From: Rhizobium tropici CIAT 899
GTDB taxonomy: Bacteria; Pseudomonadota; Alphaproteobacteria; Rhizobiales; Rhizobiaceae
Length of the DNA: 64,000 bases
Assembly: GCF_000330885.1 (NCBI RefSeq)
Contig: NC_020062.1
Location: 1,186,374 to 1,250,373 of the forward strand
Direction of reading: 5' to 3'
Shown here in pieces: positions 8,369 to 18,300 of this stretch (the stretch's first letter is position 1; each line of letters begins with the position of its first letter). A program made the position numbers and the translations under genes. The notes below the pieces were generated by a model that did no database searches, had not been told where the DNA came from, and saw only the letters and a list, made by a program, of their open reading frames with translations.

Positions 8369-9786
8369 CCTCGACGCCGATGCAATGTCACGGGCATGCC
8401 CTCACGCGGACGCAGCGTCAGACGGCATTGTGGCTGAACCTTGTGTCCATCCGTGATGCGAACGCGAAAACGCTGAGCAAGGATCGCCAGGCAGAGAATT
8501 GCCTCGGTGAGGCCGAATTGCAGACCGGGGCATACGCGCGGGCCGGCGGCGAAAGGGATATAGCTGTAGGGCGCCGGCCGTGCCTCGCCGAGGAAGCGCT
8601 CGGGGTGAAAGCGATGCGGCTCGGGGAAGAGTGAATCCGTGCGATGCAATATCCATGGCACGATCAGCACAAGCGCAGCCTTGCGTACCTTCACGTCGCC
8701 GATCTGGTCGGCCTCGGCCGCCTGGCGTGCCAGGATCGGCACGGGAGGATAGAGGCGCAGCGTCTCTTCGATGACCGCACGGCACCAGTCCAGCTTCGCA
8801 ACATCATCGATCGAGGGAACCCGATCGCCGCAGACGGCGTCGATTTCCGCATGAACCGCCTCTTCCACCCAGGGCGCACCTGCGAGCAGATACCAGGCCC
8901 AGGTCAGTGTTGCCGCTGTCGTTTCGTGGCCGGCCATGAAGATGGTGGCGGCCTCGTTTCGAAGCGCCACCACATCGAGTTTCAGCTCGGGATTGCGCTG
9001 CTGCCGTCGGATCAGCAACTCGACCATCGAACTGTTGTCACCCTTGCCGGCAAGGTGATCTTCAATCACCTGATCGATGATGCGGTGAATGCGTTTCACC
9101 GACCGGCTCAAGCTTGGTGTCTTGACGATCGGCAAGCCCTCGTCGAAGCCGAGAAAATAGCCGAAATTGACGGAGTCGACCAGCGACTGGTAGCTCGCAA
9201 ACCCTTCGGTCACCGCATTGGCGCTTTCTTCGCCGAGGTCATTGCCGAAGACACTGCGGGAAATGATCTCCGCCGTCAGCCCCGCCATCTCGAACAGGGC
9301 GTTGACTTCAGCCCCTTCACCCAGGCTCTGCCAGCGGTCGGCAAGCTCGCTTGCCGTGCTCTGCATGATCGCGCCGAAGGCCGGCACGCGGTTTTTATGC
9401 ACGATATCGGAGACCAGCGGCCGGCGCTGTTTCCAGGTTTCCTTATCGGATATGAATAAACCATCGCCCAAAAGATATTCCAGCGCGCGCCGCATCTGCG
9501 GTGTCTTGCGCTCGAAATTCTCATGGCGTTTGGCCACCACATAGCGGATGGCTTCAGGCGAATTGACAATGATGAGCTGCCGGCCCAAAAGCTTGAACTC
9601 CGCCACATGCTCGCGATAATCGGCGCGGCGCCAGATCGACAGGAAGTCGCTGCGCGCCTGCAGCATCAACTTCAACGGCTGGCCGGGCTTCCCGTTATAA
9701 TAAGCTGCGTGAGCCGGCTCGAAATATCGCGAGGATTGATCGGTGTGTTCGACGATTTCGGTTTTCTGATCAAGCCAGGCCAGCAT
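8365..9786 (-). CDS. Cytochrome P450
   Basis: This 473-residue haem monooxygenase has all P450 signatures: I-helix oxygen-binding motif FMAGHETTAATLTW (about residue 280), K-helix EETLRLYPP (about 340) and haem ligand loop FAAGPRVCPG with the cysteine near 418. No N-terminal membrane anchor is evident, so it is a soluble class I bacterial type needing ferredoxin and reductase encoded elsewhere. PERF appears as PERFLGEARP in the expected place. The sequence resembles the fatty-acid-hydroxylating CYP102/CYP4-like group in its AGHETT and ETLRLYPP style. Coupled by a 4-base overlap to the LPLAT gene, it may hydroxylate a fatty acyl group used in the same pathway; the substrate is unknown. Confidence 0.93.
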   Translation of the reverse strand: MLAWLDQKTEIVEHTDQSSRYFEPAHAAYYNGKPGQPLKLMLQARSDFLSIWRRADYREHVAEFKLLGRQLIIVNSPEAIRYVVAKRHENFERKTPQMRRALEYLLGDGLFISDKETWKQRRPLVSDIVHKNRVPAFGAIMQSTASELADRWQSLGEGAEVNALFEMAGLTAEIISRSVFGNDLGEESANAVTEGFASYQSLVDSVNFGYFLGFDEGLPIVKTPSLSRSVKRIHRIIDQVIEDHLAGKGDNSSMVELLIRRQQRNPELKLDVVALRNEAATIFMAGHETTAATLTWAWYLLAGAPWVEEAVHAEIDAVCGDRVPSIDDVAKLDWCRAVIEETLRLYPPVPILARQAAEADQIGDVKVRKAALVLIVPWILHRTDSLFPEPHRFHPERFLGEARPAPYSYIPFAAGPRVCPGLQFGLTEAILCLAILAQRFRVRITDGHKVQPQCRLTLRPREGMPVTLHRRRG

Positions 9787-9941
9787 AGCGGTGCAGAACT
9801 TTCACGCCTTGCGGCCAGAGATGATAAGAGAGCAGTCGGACACGACACACGGACGTAGCCACTATATTCATTTCGCAACCGCGGAAAAGCCCCCGCTCAA
9901 CCGAAGAGGAGGCTCCTTCCTTGCTTTGAAATCGGTTCCGC

Positions 9942-11186
9942 CTAGATCGCTTCCAGCATGAACAGCTCATCGAGTGTCTGGCGGCGGCGGATCAAGCGAT
10001 GGGTCTCGCCGTCGATCAGGACCTCCGGTGCATAAAGACGGCTGTTATAGTTCGATGACATGGTTGCGCCGTAAGCGCCGGCACCATGAAACACGAGATA
10101 GTCGCCGACATGGGTTTCGGGCAGATCGCGGGTTTCCACCGTGCCATTGTCCGTTTGCGTGAAAACATCGCCCGATTCGCAGAGGGGGCCTGCGACGACT
10201 GTCGGGAAGATTGTTCCGGCAGCACTGCGAGGCGTCGTGCCCGGAATGACCGCGATGTGATGGTAACTGCCATACATCGCCGGCCGGGCGAGATCGCTGA
10301 AGCCGGCATCGACAAGCACGAAGCGGTTGCGGCCCATCATCTTGACCGCCCTCACTTCTGCCAGCAATACGCCTGCATCCGCTGTCAGGAAGCGGCCCGG
10401 CTCGATCTCAAGCCGGATCGGATGGCCGACATGCGTCTCGATCTCGCGCCGGGCCTTGTCCCAGAGCGAAAAGTAATGGGCAGGATCGATCTCCTCCTCA
10501 CCCTCCCTGTAAGGCACAGACAGACCGCCGCCGGCGGAAATGGCCTCGATATCGACATCCAGCGTGCGGCAGAATCCGATCATTGCACCGCAGACACGCT
10601 GCAGATGTCCATAATCGACACCGGAGCCGATATGCATGTGCAACCCGACGAGCTTCAGCGAAAATTGCCGCGTCAGCGCCACTGCCTCCTGTAACTGCTC
10701 GAACCAGATGCCATGCTTGCTGGTTTCGCCGCCGGTGTTGGTCTTTTTGCTATGGCCATGCCCGAAGCCGGGATTGATGCGCAGCCAAACCCTATGGCCC
10801 GGTGAGCGCTCACCCAATTGACGCAGCATGTCGATGGAGCCGATATTTACCTCGATCTTGTCGGCAACGACGCGTTCCAGCGTCGGCCGATCGAAGACGT
10901 CGGCGGTGAAGACGACCTCCGCTTCTCCCGACGCATTGCCGGCGGAAAAACCTGCACGCATCGCCCGCTCGATCTCGCCGAGCGAGACAGCATCGACCCG
11001 CACGCCTGCCTTGCGCATCTCCTTCAGGATATGGATGTTCGAACAGGCCTTCTGCGCATAGCGAATGACGTCGAAGGCGGAGAGTTGGGCGATGCGGCGG
11101 CGGATCGCGGCAGCATCATAGATCCAGAGCGGCGTTCCATAGTCGGCAGCAAGCGCGCTCAGCGTTTCGTTGGAAGGGATGGTCAT
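9942..11186 (-). CDS. LysA-type PLP decarboxylase (diaminopimelate decarboxylase paralogue)
   Basis: This 414-residue fold-type III PLP enzyme most resembles meso-diaminopimelate decarboxylase, which makes L-lysine. The PLP lysine lies in RYAQKACSN (about residue 44), HMHIGSG and ISAGGGLSVPY bind the cofactor, and EPGRFL, CESGDV and GAYG...YNSR are the substrate and dimer-interface motifs characteristic of LysA. Ornithine decarboxylases lack exactly this CESGD context. It sits in the leftward siderophore operon opposite a lysine-hydroxylase-like gene, which suggests it supplies lysine (or a decarboxylated amine) as building block. The alternative is an ordinary second lysA or a D-ornithine/lysine decarboxylase; the context argues for a dedicated role. 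Confidence 0.85.
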   Translation of the reverse strand: MTIPSNETLSALAADYGTPLWIYDAAAIRRRIAQLSAFDVIRYAQKACSNIHILKEMRKAGVRVDAVSLGEIERAMRAGFSAGNASGEAEVVFTADVFDRPTLERVVADKIEVNIGSIDMLRQLGERSPGHRVWLRINPGFGHGHSKKTNTGGETSKHGIWFEQLQEAVALTRQFSLKLVGLHMHIGSGVDYGHLQRVCGAMIGFCRTLDVDIEAISAGGGLSVPYREGEEEIDPAHYFSLWDKARREIETHVGHPIRLEIEPGRFLTADAGVLLAEVRAVKMMGRNRFVLVDAGFSDLARPAMYGSYHHIAVIPGTTPRSAAGTIFPTVVAGPLCESGDVFTQTDNGTVETRDLPETHVGDYLVFHGAGAYGATMSSNYNSRLYAPEVLIDGETHRLIRRRQTLDELFMLEAI

Positions 11187-11292
11187 CTTGTCTCGATCGG
11201 GCCAGGGCGGGAGGGATCAACAATGAATAATAGTATGGGCGGAGCGACCGTGTCACTCCACCCCTTTCTGAATACAAGAGTGCTGCAGCCGG

Positions 11293-12474
11293 CTAGCGCC
11301 TCGCGGCGGCAAGGGCCTGCTCGAGATCGGCAATGATCTCCTTGGCCGAGTGCAGTCCGACGTTCAGGCGGATCGTGCGGTCGCTGACACCGAAGCGCGC
11401 GAAGACATTGGTCTCCGGCGAAATGCTGAGAGCTGCCTTTGCCGGCACCACCAGGCTTTCCGGTCCGCCCCAGCTGACACCGATACGAATGAGGCGCAAC
11501 GCATCGACAAAATCGGCCACATCGATGCGGTCCGAAACCTCGAAGGAAAACAACCCGCCAAATCCGCTGAAGGTACGTTTTCCCGGATGATTGCCGAGTG
11601 CTGGATGCATGACATTGGTCACATCCGCATGGGCATTGAGCCACGACGCCACTTCGAGCCCGGCTTCATGATGATGCCGCATGCGGAATGGCAGTGTCTC
11701 GAGATTGCGCAGCACGAGCCATGCCTCAAACGGCGCGAGCTTCGCACCCGTATAGGGGTAGATTTCGCTGTTGATCCGGTCGATATGCGCCTTCGAGCCG
11801 GTGACCAGACCTGCAACCGTGTCGCTCTGGCCGCCGAGGTATTTCGAAGCGGCATGGATGACGATATCGATACCGACGGAGAGGGGCTTCTGAAAGAGCG
11901 GCGTTGCCCAGGAGTTATCGACCATTGTTACGACGCCATGGCGACGAGCGGCCTCGGCGATCGCAGTCAGATCCTGCAACTCGAAAGCCATCGAGGTCGG
12001 GTTTTCGAGATAGGCGAGCTTGGCGCCGGGAAGTGCGGCAAGCATAGCCCCCGTATCGGTGCCGTCGATATAGTCGACGACGACACCGAAGCGCTTCAGG
12101 ACTTTTTCGAAGAAGCGGAAGGCATCGCTATAGACGTGCCGCACGGTGACAATACGGTCGCCTGGGCCGACGAAGGCGAGAACCGCAGCAGCAATTGCAC
12201 CCATGCCGCTCGAAAAGGCGCGTGCCTCTTCCGCACCTTCCATTTCGGCGATCTTGCGCTCCAGAAGCCGCACGGTCGGATTGTCGCCGCGCGAATAGAT
12301 CGGCTTCTTCGAACGACCGGCGAACACGTCCTCCAGTTCCTTGTAGCTATCGAACAGGAAGAGGGATGTCTGATAGATCGGCGGCACGGCGGCATCGAAG
12401 GGATCGTCGCGCGGCGGCATCAGCGTATCGGGAATGGCGTGGCGGTAGGCATCGAATCTCGGCGTCTCGTTCAT
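11293..12474 (-). CDS. Cys/Met-metabolism PLP enzyme (MetC/MetB-like)
   Basis: This 393-residue protein is a fold-type I PLP enzyme of the Cys/Met metabolism group (cystathionine gamma-synthase/beta-lyase family). YSRGDNPTVRLLERKIAEME is the conserved N-terminal phosphate-binding block; VVTMVDNSWATPLFQKP carries the PLP-binding aspartate; and HAASKYLGGQSDTVAG holds the Schiff-base lysine near residue 208. It begins inside the last 4 bases of the MATE gene, so it belongs to the siderophore operon. The reaction cannot be deduced: beta- or gamma-elimination or replacement on an amino acid is normal for the family. A housekeeping methionine role is possible but would be odd in an operon of this kind. 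Confidence 0.87.
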   Translation of the reverse strand: MNETPRFDAYRHAIPDTLMPPRDDPFDAAVPPIYQTSLFLFDSYKELEDVFAGRSKKPIYSRGDNPTVRLLERKIAEMEGAEEARAFSSGMGAIAAAVLAFVGPGDRIVTVRHVYSDAFRFFEKVLKRFGVVVDYIDGTDTGAMLAALPGAKLAYLENPTSMAFELQDLTAIAEAARRHGVVTMVDNSWATPLFQKPLSVGIDIVIHAASKYLGGQSDTVAGLVTGSKAHIDRINSEIYPYTGAKLAPFEAWLVLRNLETLPFRMRHHHEAGLEVASWLNAHADVTNVMHPALGNHPGKRTFSGFGGLFSFEVSDRIDVADFVDALRLIRIGVSWGGPESLVVPAKAALSISPETNVFARFGVSDRTIRLNVGLHSAKEIIADLEQALAAARR

Positions 12475-13859
12475 GGCGTTCCTCTTGGGTCAGGAGTGAA
12501 GTGTCGATTGCCAGCAAGGTGGCCCGGTGCGTCGGCCGGCAGAATGGCGAGCCATTCCCGCCAGCAGATAAGACCGCCGAGGATGGCAGCAAGGATGGCA
12601 GCGGTAGCCACGGCGGCTGAAACGCCGGCAAAGCCCATCCAAAGCGGCAGCAGGAGCAGAAGCGGGATCAGCAGATAGCCCTGCGGCGCAAGCCCGACGA
12701 GGGCGGACAGACCCGCCCTGCCCCGCGATTGCAGCATGACGAGCAGGACGGATTGAAAGGCCGCAAGCGGAAAGATCGGAAAGAGGGACCGCAGCCAGGC
12801 GACTGCCTCATCAACGACGTCCTGGCTATCCGTGAACAGGCGTGCGATCGGCTCGGCAGCCAGGAACAGCAGAATAGAATAGAGCAATGCGACCGGTATC
12901 GTCACAGCAAGCATGAACCGGACAACGGTTTTTAGCCGCTCAGCATCGCCGGCGCCAAAGGCGTGACTGACGACACTCTGGGCACCGAGGCAAAAGCCGA
13001 ACAACGGAAGCTGTCCCAAGGTCATCAGACGGATGGCAATCGCCGTTGCCGCGACACCTTTATCGCCGCCATGGATAGCGGCCTCCCGCATCAGGACCAG
13101 AAAGCCGAGGCCCGTGACAATGCTTGTTGCGGCAGCAGGAAGGCCGATCCGCGCGATCGGCCAAAGCAGTTGCCAGCAAATCGCCCCGCCAGTCACGCTC
13201 ACCGTTCCCCATCGGCGCAGGAAGTAGACGGCATAGCATGCAAGGGCAGCGATGGACGACATAATGGTCGCCAGTGCCGCGCCGGACGCACCGAGCTTGA
13301 AGAGGAAGATGAAGACGGGATCAAAGACCGCGTTCAAGGCGAAGCTCGCGATCAGCACGATCATCGAGAAGCGTGAATTGCCCTCGGCGATCGCTATGAA
13401 ATCGCAGATAGCCTGCAAAAGCCCGAGCGTCAGACCGAAAGCAAGCAGCCGCCCATAATCGAGCCCAGGAGCGAGGAGATTGTCGCTGGCGCCAAGTGCG
13501 CCGACAAAATCCGGCAGGCCGAGATAGATTAGGATCGACAAGAAAACACCGAGCGGGACCGTCGCCGCGAGCGCTGTCGCGGCGACCGACGCTGCAGCTT
13601 TGAGATCCCCTTCGCCAAGGTAGCGCGCAAGCAGCGTCGCGAGCCCGATGCCCAACCCCTGACCGGCTGCCGCAACAAGCAGAAACAGCGGCATGACCAG
13701 ACTGATGCCTGCCAGCATGTCCGGGCCGAGCGTTCCCAGGAAGATCGCATTGATCGCATGATGGCCGGCACTTGCAGCCAGTCCTGCCACGGCCGGAAGC
13801 GCGACCGCCAGAACGAGCCGCTTGACGCACGGATCGTTCATATCGACGGCTGTTTTCAT
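12471..13859 (-). CDS. MATE-family efflux transporter
   Basis: This 462-residue integral membrane protein has about 12 predicted hydrophobic helices arranged as two related halves, as in MATE (NorM/DinF) cation-coupled exporters. The first helix region, PAVAGLAASAGHHAINAIFLGTLG, is typical. It overlaps the acyltransferase stop by one base (TGATG) and the downstream PLP enzyme by four, so it is coupled in the operon. Its likely job is export of the finished siderophore across the inner membrane; this is inferred only from position. The locus has no other obvious exporter. Confidence 0.88.
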   Translation of the reverse strand: MKTAVDMNDPCVKRLVLAVALPAVAGLAASAGHHAINAIFLGTLGPDMLAGISLVMPLFLLVAAAGQGLGIGLATLLARYLGEGDLKAAASVAATALAATVPLGVFLSILIYLGLPDFVGALGASDNLLAPGLDYGRLLAFGLTLGLLQAICDFIAIAEGNSRFSMIVLIASFALNAVFDPVFIFLFKLGASGAALATIMSSIAALACYAVYFLRRWGTVSVTGGAICWQLLWPIARIGLPAAATSIVTGLGFLVLMREAAIHGGDKGVAATAIAIRLMTLGQLPLFGFCLGAQSVVSHAFGAGDAERLKTVVRFMLAVTIPVALLYSILLFLAAEPIARLFTDSQDVVDEAVAWLRSLFPIFPLAAFQSVLLVMLQSRGRAGLSALVGLAPQGYLLIPLLLLLPLWMGFAGVSAAVATAAILAAILGGLICWREWLAILPADAPGHLAGNRHFTPDPRGTP

Positions 13860-15010
13860 CAGGCGCCTCGCGCCAGCGAGCCGAGGACAGGCTGTCCATC
13901 CGCTGTGGACAAGCCGGTGAGATCCGGCAACAGCAGCCGATCCATAAAGAAGCGCTCGCGCAGGAGCATGACCAGCAGCGCCTTCTTGTGCGGGAACTGA
14001 ATATGCTTGACCTTGGCGAAGCCGGAACGGTCGAGATTGCGGATCTGCTGGACGTGATGATGGATCGGCTCACCGACGATACGTCGCGTGCGTGGATCGG
14101 CCAGGAACATGTAATGCATCAGCGACGGTAGCCAGGCGCTGACGAAGGCTTTCCCGCGGAAGTCATCCTCGCCGATCGCCACATGCCAGCCGCGGTCATA
14201 GCCGTCGACCTCGTAATGTGGTCCGATCCTGTCTTCCTTCGCCCAATAGAGCTCGAAATAGCCGAAGGGCACACTGCCGATGGTTCCGATCAGCGGCAGC
14301 GTGCGGGGATCGGCAAGTCGGCCGGCGATGAAATCGCGGTGATAGGAAAGATCGCCGCTGTCTTCCCATATGGCGGCAACCCTCGGATCGTTCATCCAGC
14401 GATGGAAATGGGGAAGATCGGCCTCTATATCGGCGACATGGAAGCCGAGCTGCGCGTTCAGCCAGGGAATGAAGCGACTATAGACACGACCGGCGGGCTT
14501 CGGCGGCCGCTGCGGGTGAACAGCGCCATTCGTCAGTGTCGACACTTCCGGATAGCTGCTTGGCACGCTTCCGAGCCAAGATCTTGCCTGCTGGAAAAAG
14601 GATTCCGGCCGCACAATGAGGCGCTCGCCGCTGCGCTCGATCGCGCCGGTCTCCAGCAGTCGCTTTGCAAGATCATCATCCGCAAGCGTGATCTCGACGC
14701 AAATCAGATGCGGATTGCATGCCAGAACGGCTTCCGACACGGCGTTGACGATATCCTCGTCAGAAAGCGGCGGGACCGCGGTGAAGATTGTATCGAAGAC
14801 CAGGAGATTGATGGCCGGCCCCGATAGATGACCTGAGGCCACCTTCACTCCGTAGTGCTCGACACGGAAACTCCCCGGCGCATGCCCTGCCGATATGATG
14901 AGCGGCTGGCCGCAGGCAAGCGCGCTGCTCTCGAAGCCCGAAGCCGGCAGGCGCAGATCAAAGGATTTCTCCGCCGTCCCATCGCTCCTGATCGCCAGGG
15001 AAGCATCCAT
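13859..15010 (-). CDS. IucB/VbsA-like siderophore N-acyltransferase
   Basis: This 383-residue protein has a C-terminal GNAT domain (about residues 190-365) of the siderophore biosynthesis type, which acylates the hydroxylated side-chain nitrogen of lysine or ornithine to form a hydroxamate. Supporting motifs are FHRWMNDPRVAAIWEDSGD, SVPFGYFELYWAKEDRIGPHY, RGWHVAIGEDDFRGKAF and RRIVGEPIHHHVQQIRNLDR, which match the RhbD/IucB style seen in aerobactin and rhizobactin pathways. The N-terminal half is a degenerate acyltransferase-like region. It is first in the leftward operon, 71 bases from an IRO-type box. The acyl donor (acetyl-, succinyl-, hydroxybutyryl-CoA or other) cannot be read. Confidence 0.87.
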   Translation of the reverse strand: MDASLAIRSDGTAEKSFDLRLPASGFESSALACGQPLIISAGHAPGSFRVEHYGVKVASGHLSGPAINLLVFDTIFTAVPPLSDEDIVNAVSEAVLACNPHLICVEITLADDDLAKRLLETGAIERSGERLIVRPESFFQQARSWLGSVPSSYPEVSTLTNGAVHPQRPPKPAGRVYSRFIPWLNAQLGFHVADIEADLPHFHRWMNDPRVAAIWEDSGDLSYHRDFIAGRLADPRTLPLIGTIGSVPFGYFELYWAKEDRIGPHYEVDGYDRGWHVAIGEDDFRGKAFVSAWLPSLMHYMFLADPRTRRIVGEPIHHHVQQIRNLDRSGFAKVKHIQFPHKKALLVMLLRERFFMDRLLLPDLTGLSTADGQPVLGSLARGA

Positions 15011-15337
15011 CTTTCATCTCCATGTCTTCAGAACCACGCCGGCTGAAATCTGCAGGCCAAACACAGCGCTAATTCTGCGGTGACGAACGACGTCAGCAAA
15101 AATTCAAAATATTTTCCAAAAAAATATTTTCCGAAAATCATCTGAATTTTCCAAAACCTCATTCGTTATGCAGCTACGCCAATGTAACTTTCGGAACATC
15201 CGAGTTTATTGACGCCATAAGACATGGATATCGATCAATTGAACTTAATATCTCTCATAGATATTGAGATGAATACGTTATTGTATTTCGATCGATTGGA
15301 TATGCATTTCAATACATTCAAGGAGAGCGGCGAAGAA
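15011..15337. promoter_or_regulatory. Divergent control region of the siderophore operons
   Basis: This 327-base region separates the leftward acyltransferase operon from the rightward NRPS operon. It is AT-rich and contains an IRO-type box at 15081-15095 and three copies of ATTTTCC between about 15110 and 15155. A GGAAC word near 15197 resembles an ECF-sigma -35 element, which could serve RpoI, but I see no convincing -10 partner. An in-frame upstream extension of the NRPS reaches 15224 but lacks a ribosome site. Confidence 0.6.
15081..15095. promoter_or_regulatory. IRO-type iron box (RirA operator)
   Basis: TGACGAACGACGTCA fits the rhizobial iron-responsive operator pattern TGA-N9-TCA, with the outer four bases on each side (TGAC/GTCA) symmetrical. 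It lies between the divergent siderophore operons. RirA represses at such boxes when iron is plentiful, so both operons are expected to turn on in iron shortage. Confidence 0.65.
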
Positions 15338-18300
15338 ATGACTATCCACGATCGCAACGCCAAGGCAGCAAACGATACGGATTTTCTCGCCAAATGCTCC
15401 CTATCGCCGACACAGTCACGTATCTGGCTCCTGTCCGAGACTGGTAACGAAGTCGTCTACGGGCGACAAATACTAGCCATCGCCTTTCCTCCCGTCCCTC
15501 TTGCTGTCGCGCATGAGGGCCTGTCAAAGCTTTCACGGCAACATCCCCTCATTACCTCGGAATTCGAGGCACGGGCAGGCGGCGCCGTCCAGCAGATCCT
15601 GAGGAACGACCGTTTCGTCGAGATCATCGAGACGAAGTTGGCTGCAGGCGAAAACCTGGACGACGCGCTGACCGCGGCTGCCACAGCGGAACAGGCCCGC
15701 CCGATCGACCTTACCGATGGCAATCCGGCCCGCTTCATCCTCCTGACGCAAGAAGCGCGGGCGGCGGGCGTCCTATTCTCCCTCCATGCCATCCTTGCCG
15801 ACGCTGCGGCGCTCGACCTGCTTGCGACGGATTTCCTTCACAACATCGACGGTCATGACCCGGCGGATATCGCAGAGACCGTACTGCCCAACGCCGCTTC
15901 GTGGATGATTGCCAATGGCGCACCGCGCCATGCGGCACCGGAACTGGTCGACTTCTGGTTCCAGCAGCTGACGGCTCAGGAGAACATTGCGTCACTCCCG
16001 CCGCAAACATCGGCGGGAAAAAACACGGTCGACGAGGCATGGTTCGAGCATATGCTTGAAGTGCCAATACAGTCGTCCGCCGACACCTCCGGCGATATGC
16101 TTGCAGCCCTGGGGATCGCCCTGCGGCGCCATACCGGATACGGCACTCAAAGGATCGGCCTGGTCACGCGGCCGGAAAGGCAGAAAGTTGCCGCCCGCTG
16201 CGAGGACGTGTTGATCCTGACGCCGGAACTCGACGGCACCATGACGCTCAAGGACGTTCGTAACGCGTTCGTCAAGGAAATCGATATGGCTATCAGGCAA
16301 TCCCTGCCTTTCGAGGCTCTTGCCGATGCGCTGATAAGACGGGACGAATCCTTCGACACCACCGGCCTCGTCAAGACGCTCCTCGATGTGGGTCCGCCCC
16401 TGCGTCTCCTGCAAGCAACCTCGAACGAAGTCACGTTGCGCAGCCCCATCGAACCGCCGGCGCGCCGCGATGCCGATCTGGTCGTTACCGTTTCCCCCGC
16501 ATCCATCGGCAAATTGCGCATCGGCATCGGCTTCGACCCGCAGAAGCATGATCGAAAACAAATCATACGCTTCGCCGACGATCTTGCCTTGGCACTTGCG
16601 CAGGTACAGGCCAGCCCGGGCCTTCAGGTCAAACATATTCCCTTCGTGTCACCGGAAGAGCTGGACAGGCTTTCGGCACCCTATCCGGACGCACCGGAGC
16701 CGGACGACGGCATTCCGATCCACGAGGTCATCTCCGCACAGGCGAGACGGCGGCCGAATGCGTTTGCCGTCGCACAGGGTGAGAAATCCGTGACACATGG
16801 CGAACTCGAAGCTGCCGCCAACCGGCTGGCTCATCGGTTGATCGCGATGGGGATCGGCCCGGAAAAGCGCGTTGCCATCGCCCTTGAAAAATCGATCGAC
16901 GCAATCATCGCCATTCTTGCTGTGCTGAAGGCTGGCGGCGCATTCACGCCGGTAGAGCCGGATCATCCTGAAGCGCGCAATCGTCACATCCTGACGGCCC
17001 CGGGCCTCTCGCTCGTCATTTCCCGCGCAAAGCACATCGCCAACCTGCCGAGCGATATCACCACGCCCTATCTCAATCTCGATGCCATCGACCTATCCGC
17101 GGAGAGCGTCGGCGCGCCGGCAACGACCATTGCCCCGCGGCAACTTGCCTATGTGATCTACACGTCGGGCTCGACAGGCGTCCCGAAGGGAGTGGCGGTC
17201 GAGCACGGACCACTCGCGCACCATTGCAAGGCGACCCTGCGCATCTACGAAATGAGCGAGGAATCCTGCGAATATCCTGTGCTTCCCTTCACCTCGGACG
17301 GTGGCCATGAGCGCTGGATGGTGCCGCTGATGGCCGGCGGCGGTGTGGTGTTGACGCAGGACAAGCTCGCCACACCAGAAGATGCCTTTGCGGCGATGAA
17401 GCGACACGGCGTCAACAACGCCAGCCTGCCCACCAGCTATGTCCGCGGCCTTGCCGAGTATGCTGGGGAGAACGGCGAAATCCCGCGGCTGCGGCTCTAT
17501 TCCTTCGGCGGCGAGGCGCTGTCGCAGGCGGTATTCGACATGATCACCGAGAACCTGAAGGCGCAGCTGCTGATCAACGGCTACGGCCCGACCGAAACGA
17601 TCATGACGCCGATGATCTGGAAGATTCCGGCTGGCACCCGCTTCGAGGGGACCGTCGCGCCGATCGGGCGCGGCGTGGGCGATCGGCGCATCTATGTGCT
17701 CGATGCCGACCTTGCGCCGGTTCCGGTCGGCGTGATCGGCGAAATCTATATCGGCGGCAGCGGCCTGGCACGCGGCTATCTCGGCCAGCCGGAGCTGACG
17801 GCGGATCGCTTCATTCCGGATCCCTTCACAGCTGGCGGACGGCTGTACAAGTCGGGCGATCTCGGCCGTTGGCGGGAAGACGGCATCGTCGAATTCGCCG
17901 GCCGCGTCGATCACCAGATCAAATTGCGCGGCTTCCGCATCGAGCCGGGTGAAATCGAAGCCGTGCTGCGCTCCGATCAGCGTGTCGCCGAGGCCGTCAT
18001 CCTGCTGCACAATGACGGCGGCCGCAGTTCTCTGGTCGCCTATGTTGTGCCGCGCGAGGGTGAAAGCCTCAGTGTGACCGAGCTGCGCCGCACTGCCATG
18101 ACGGCCCTGCCCGACTACATGGTGCCACAGACCATCATGCTGATCGACAAGCTGCCGATGGGGCCGAACAGCAAGCTGGACCGCGCGGCCCTGCCCGCAC
18201 CGCGCATCGAATGCGAAATGGCGTTACCTGCCAATGACAAGGAAAAAGCGATCCTGGATGTCTGGAAGGATATCCTCGACATCGGCGATATCGGTGTCAC

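Noticed and set aside
15109..15155. Repeated ATTTTCC words in the siderophore control region
   Set aside because: Three AT-rich 7-base words are not enough to propose a binding site.
15224..15337. 38-codon N-terminal extension of the NRPS
   Set aside because: No ribosome site and AT-rich, low-quality sequence; the downstream ATG 15338 has a good one.
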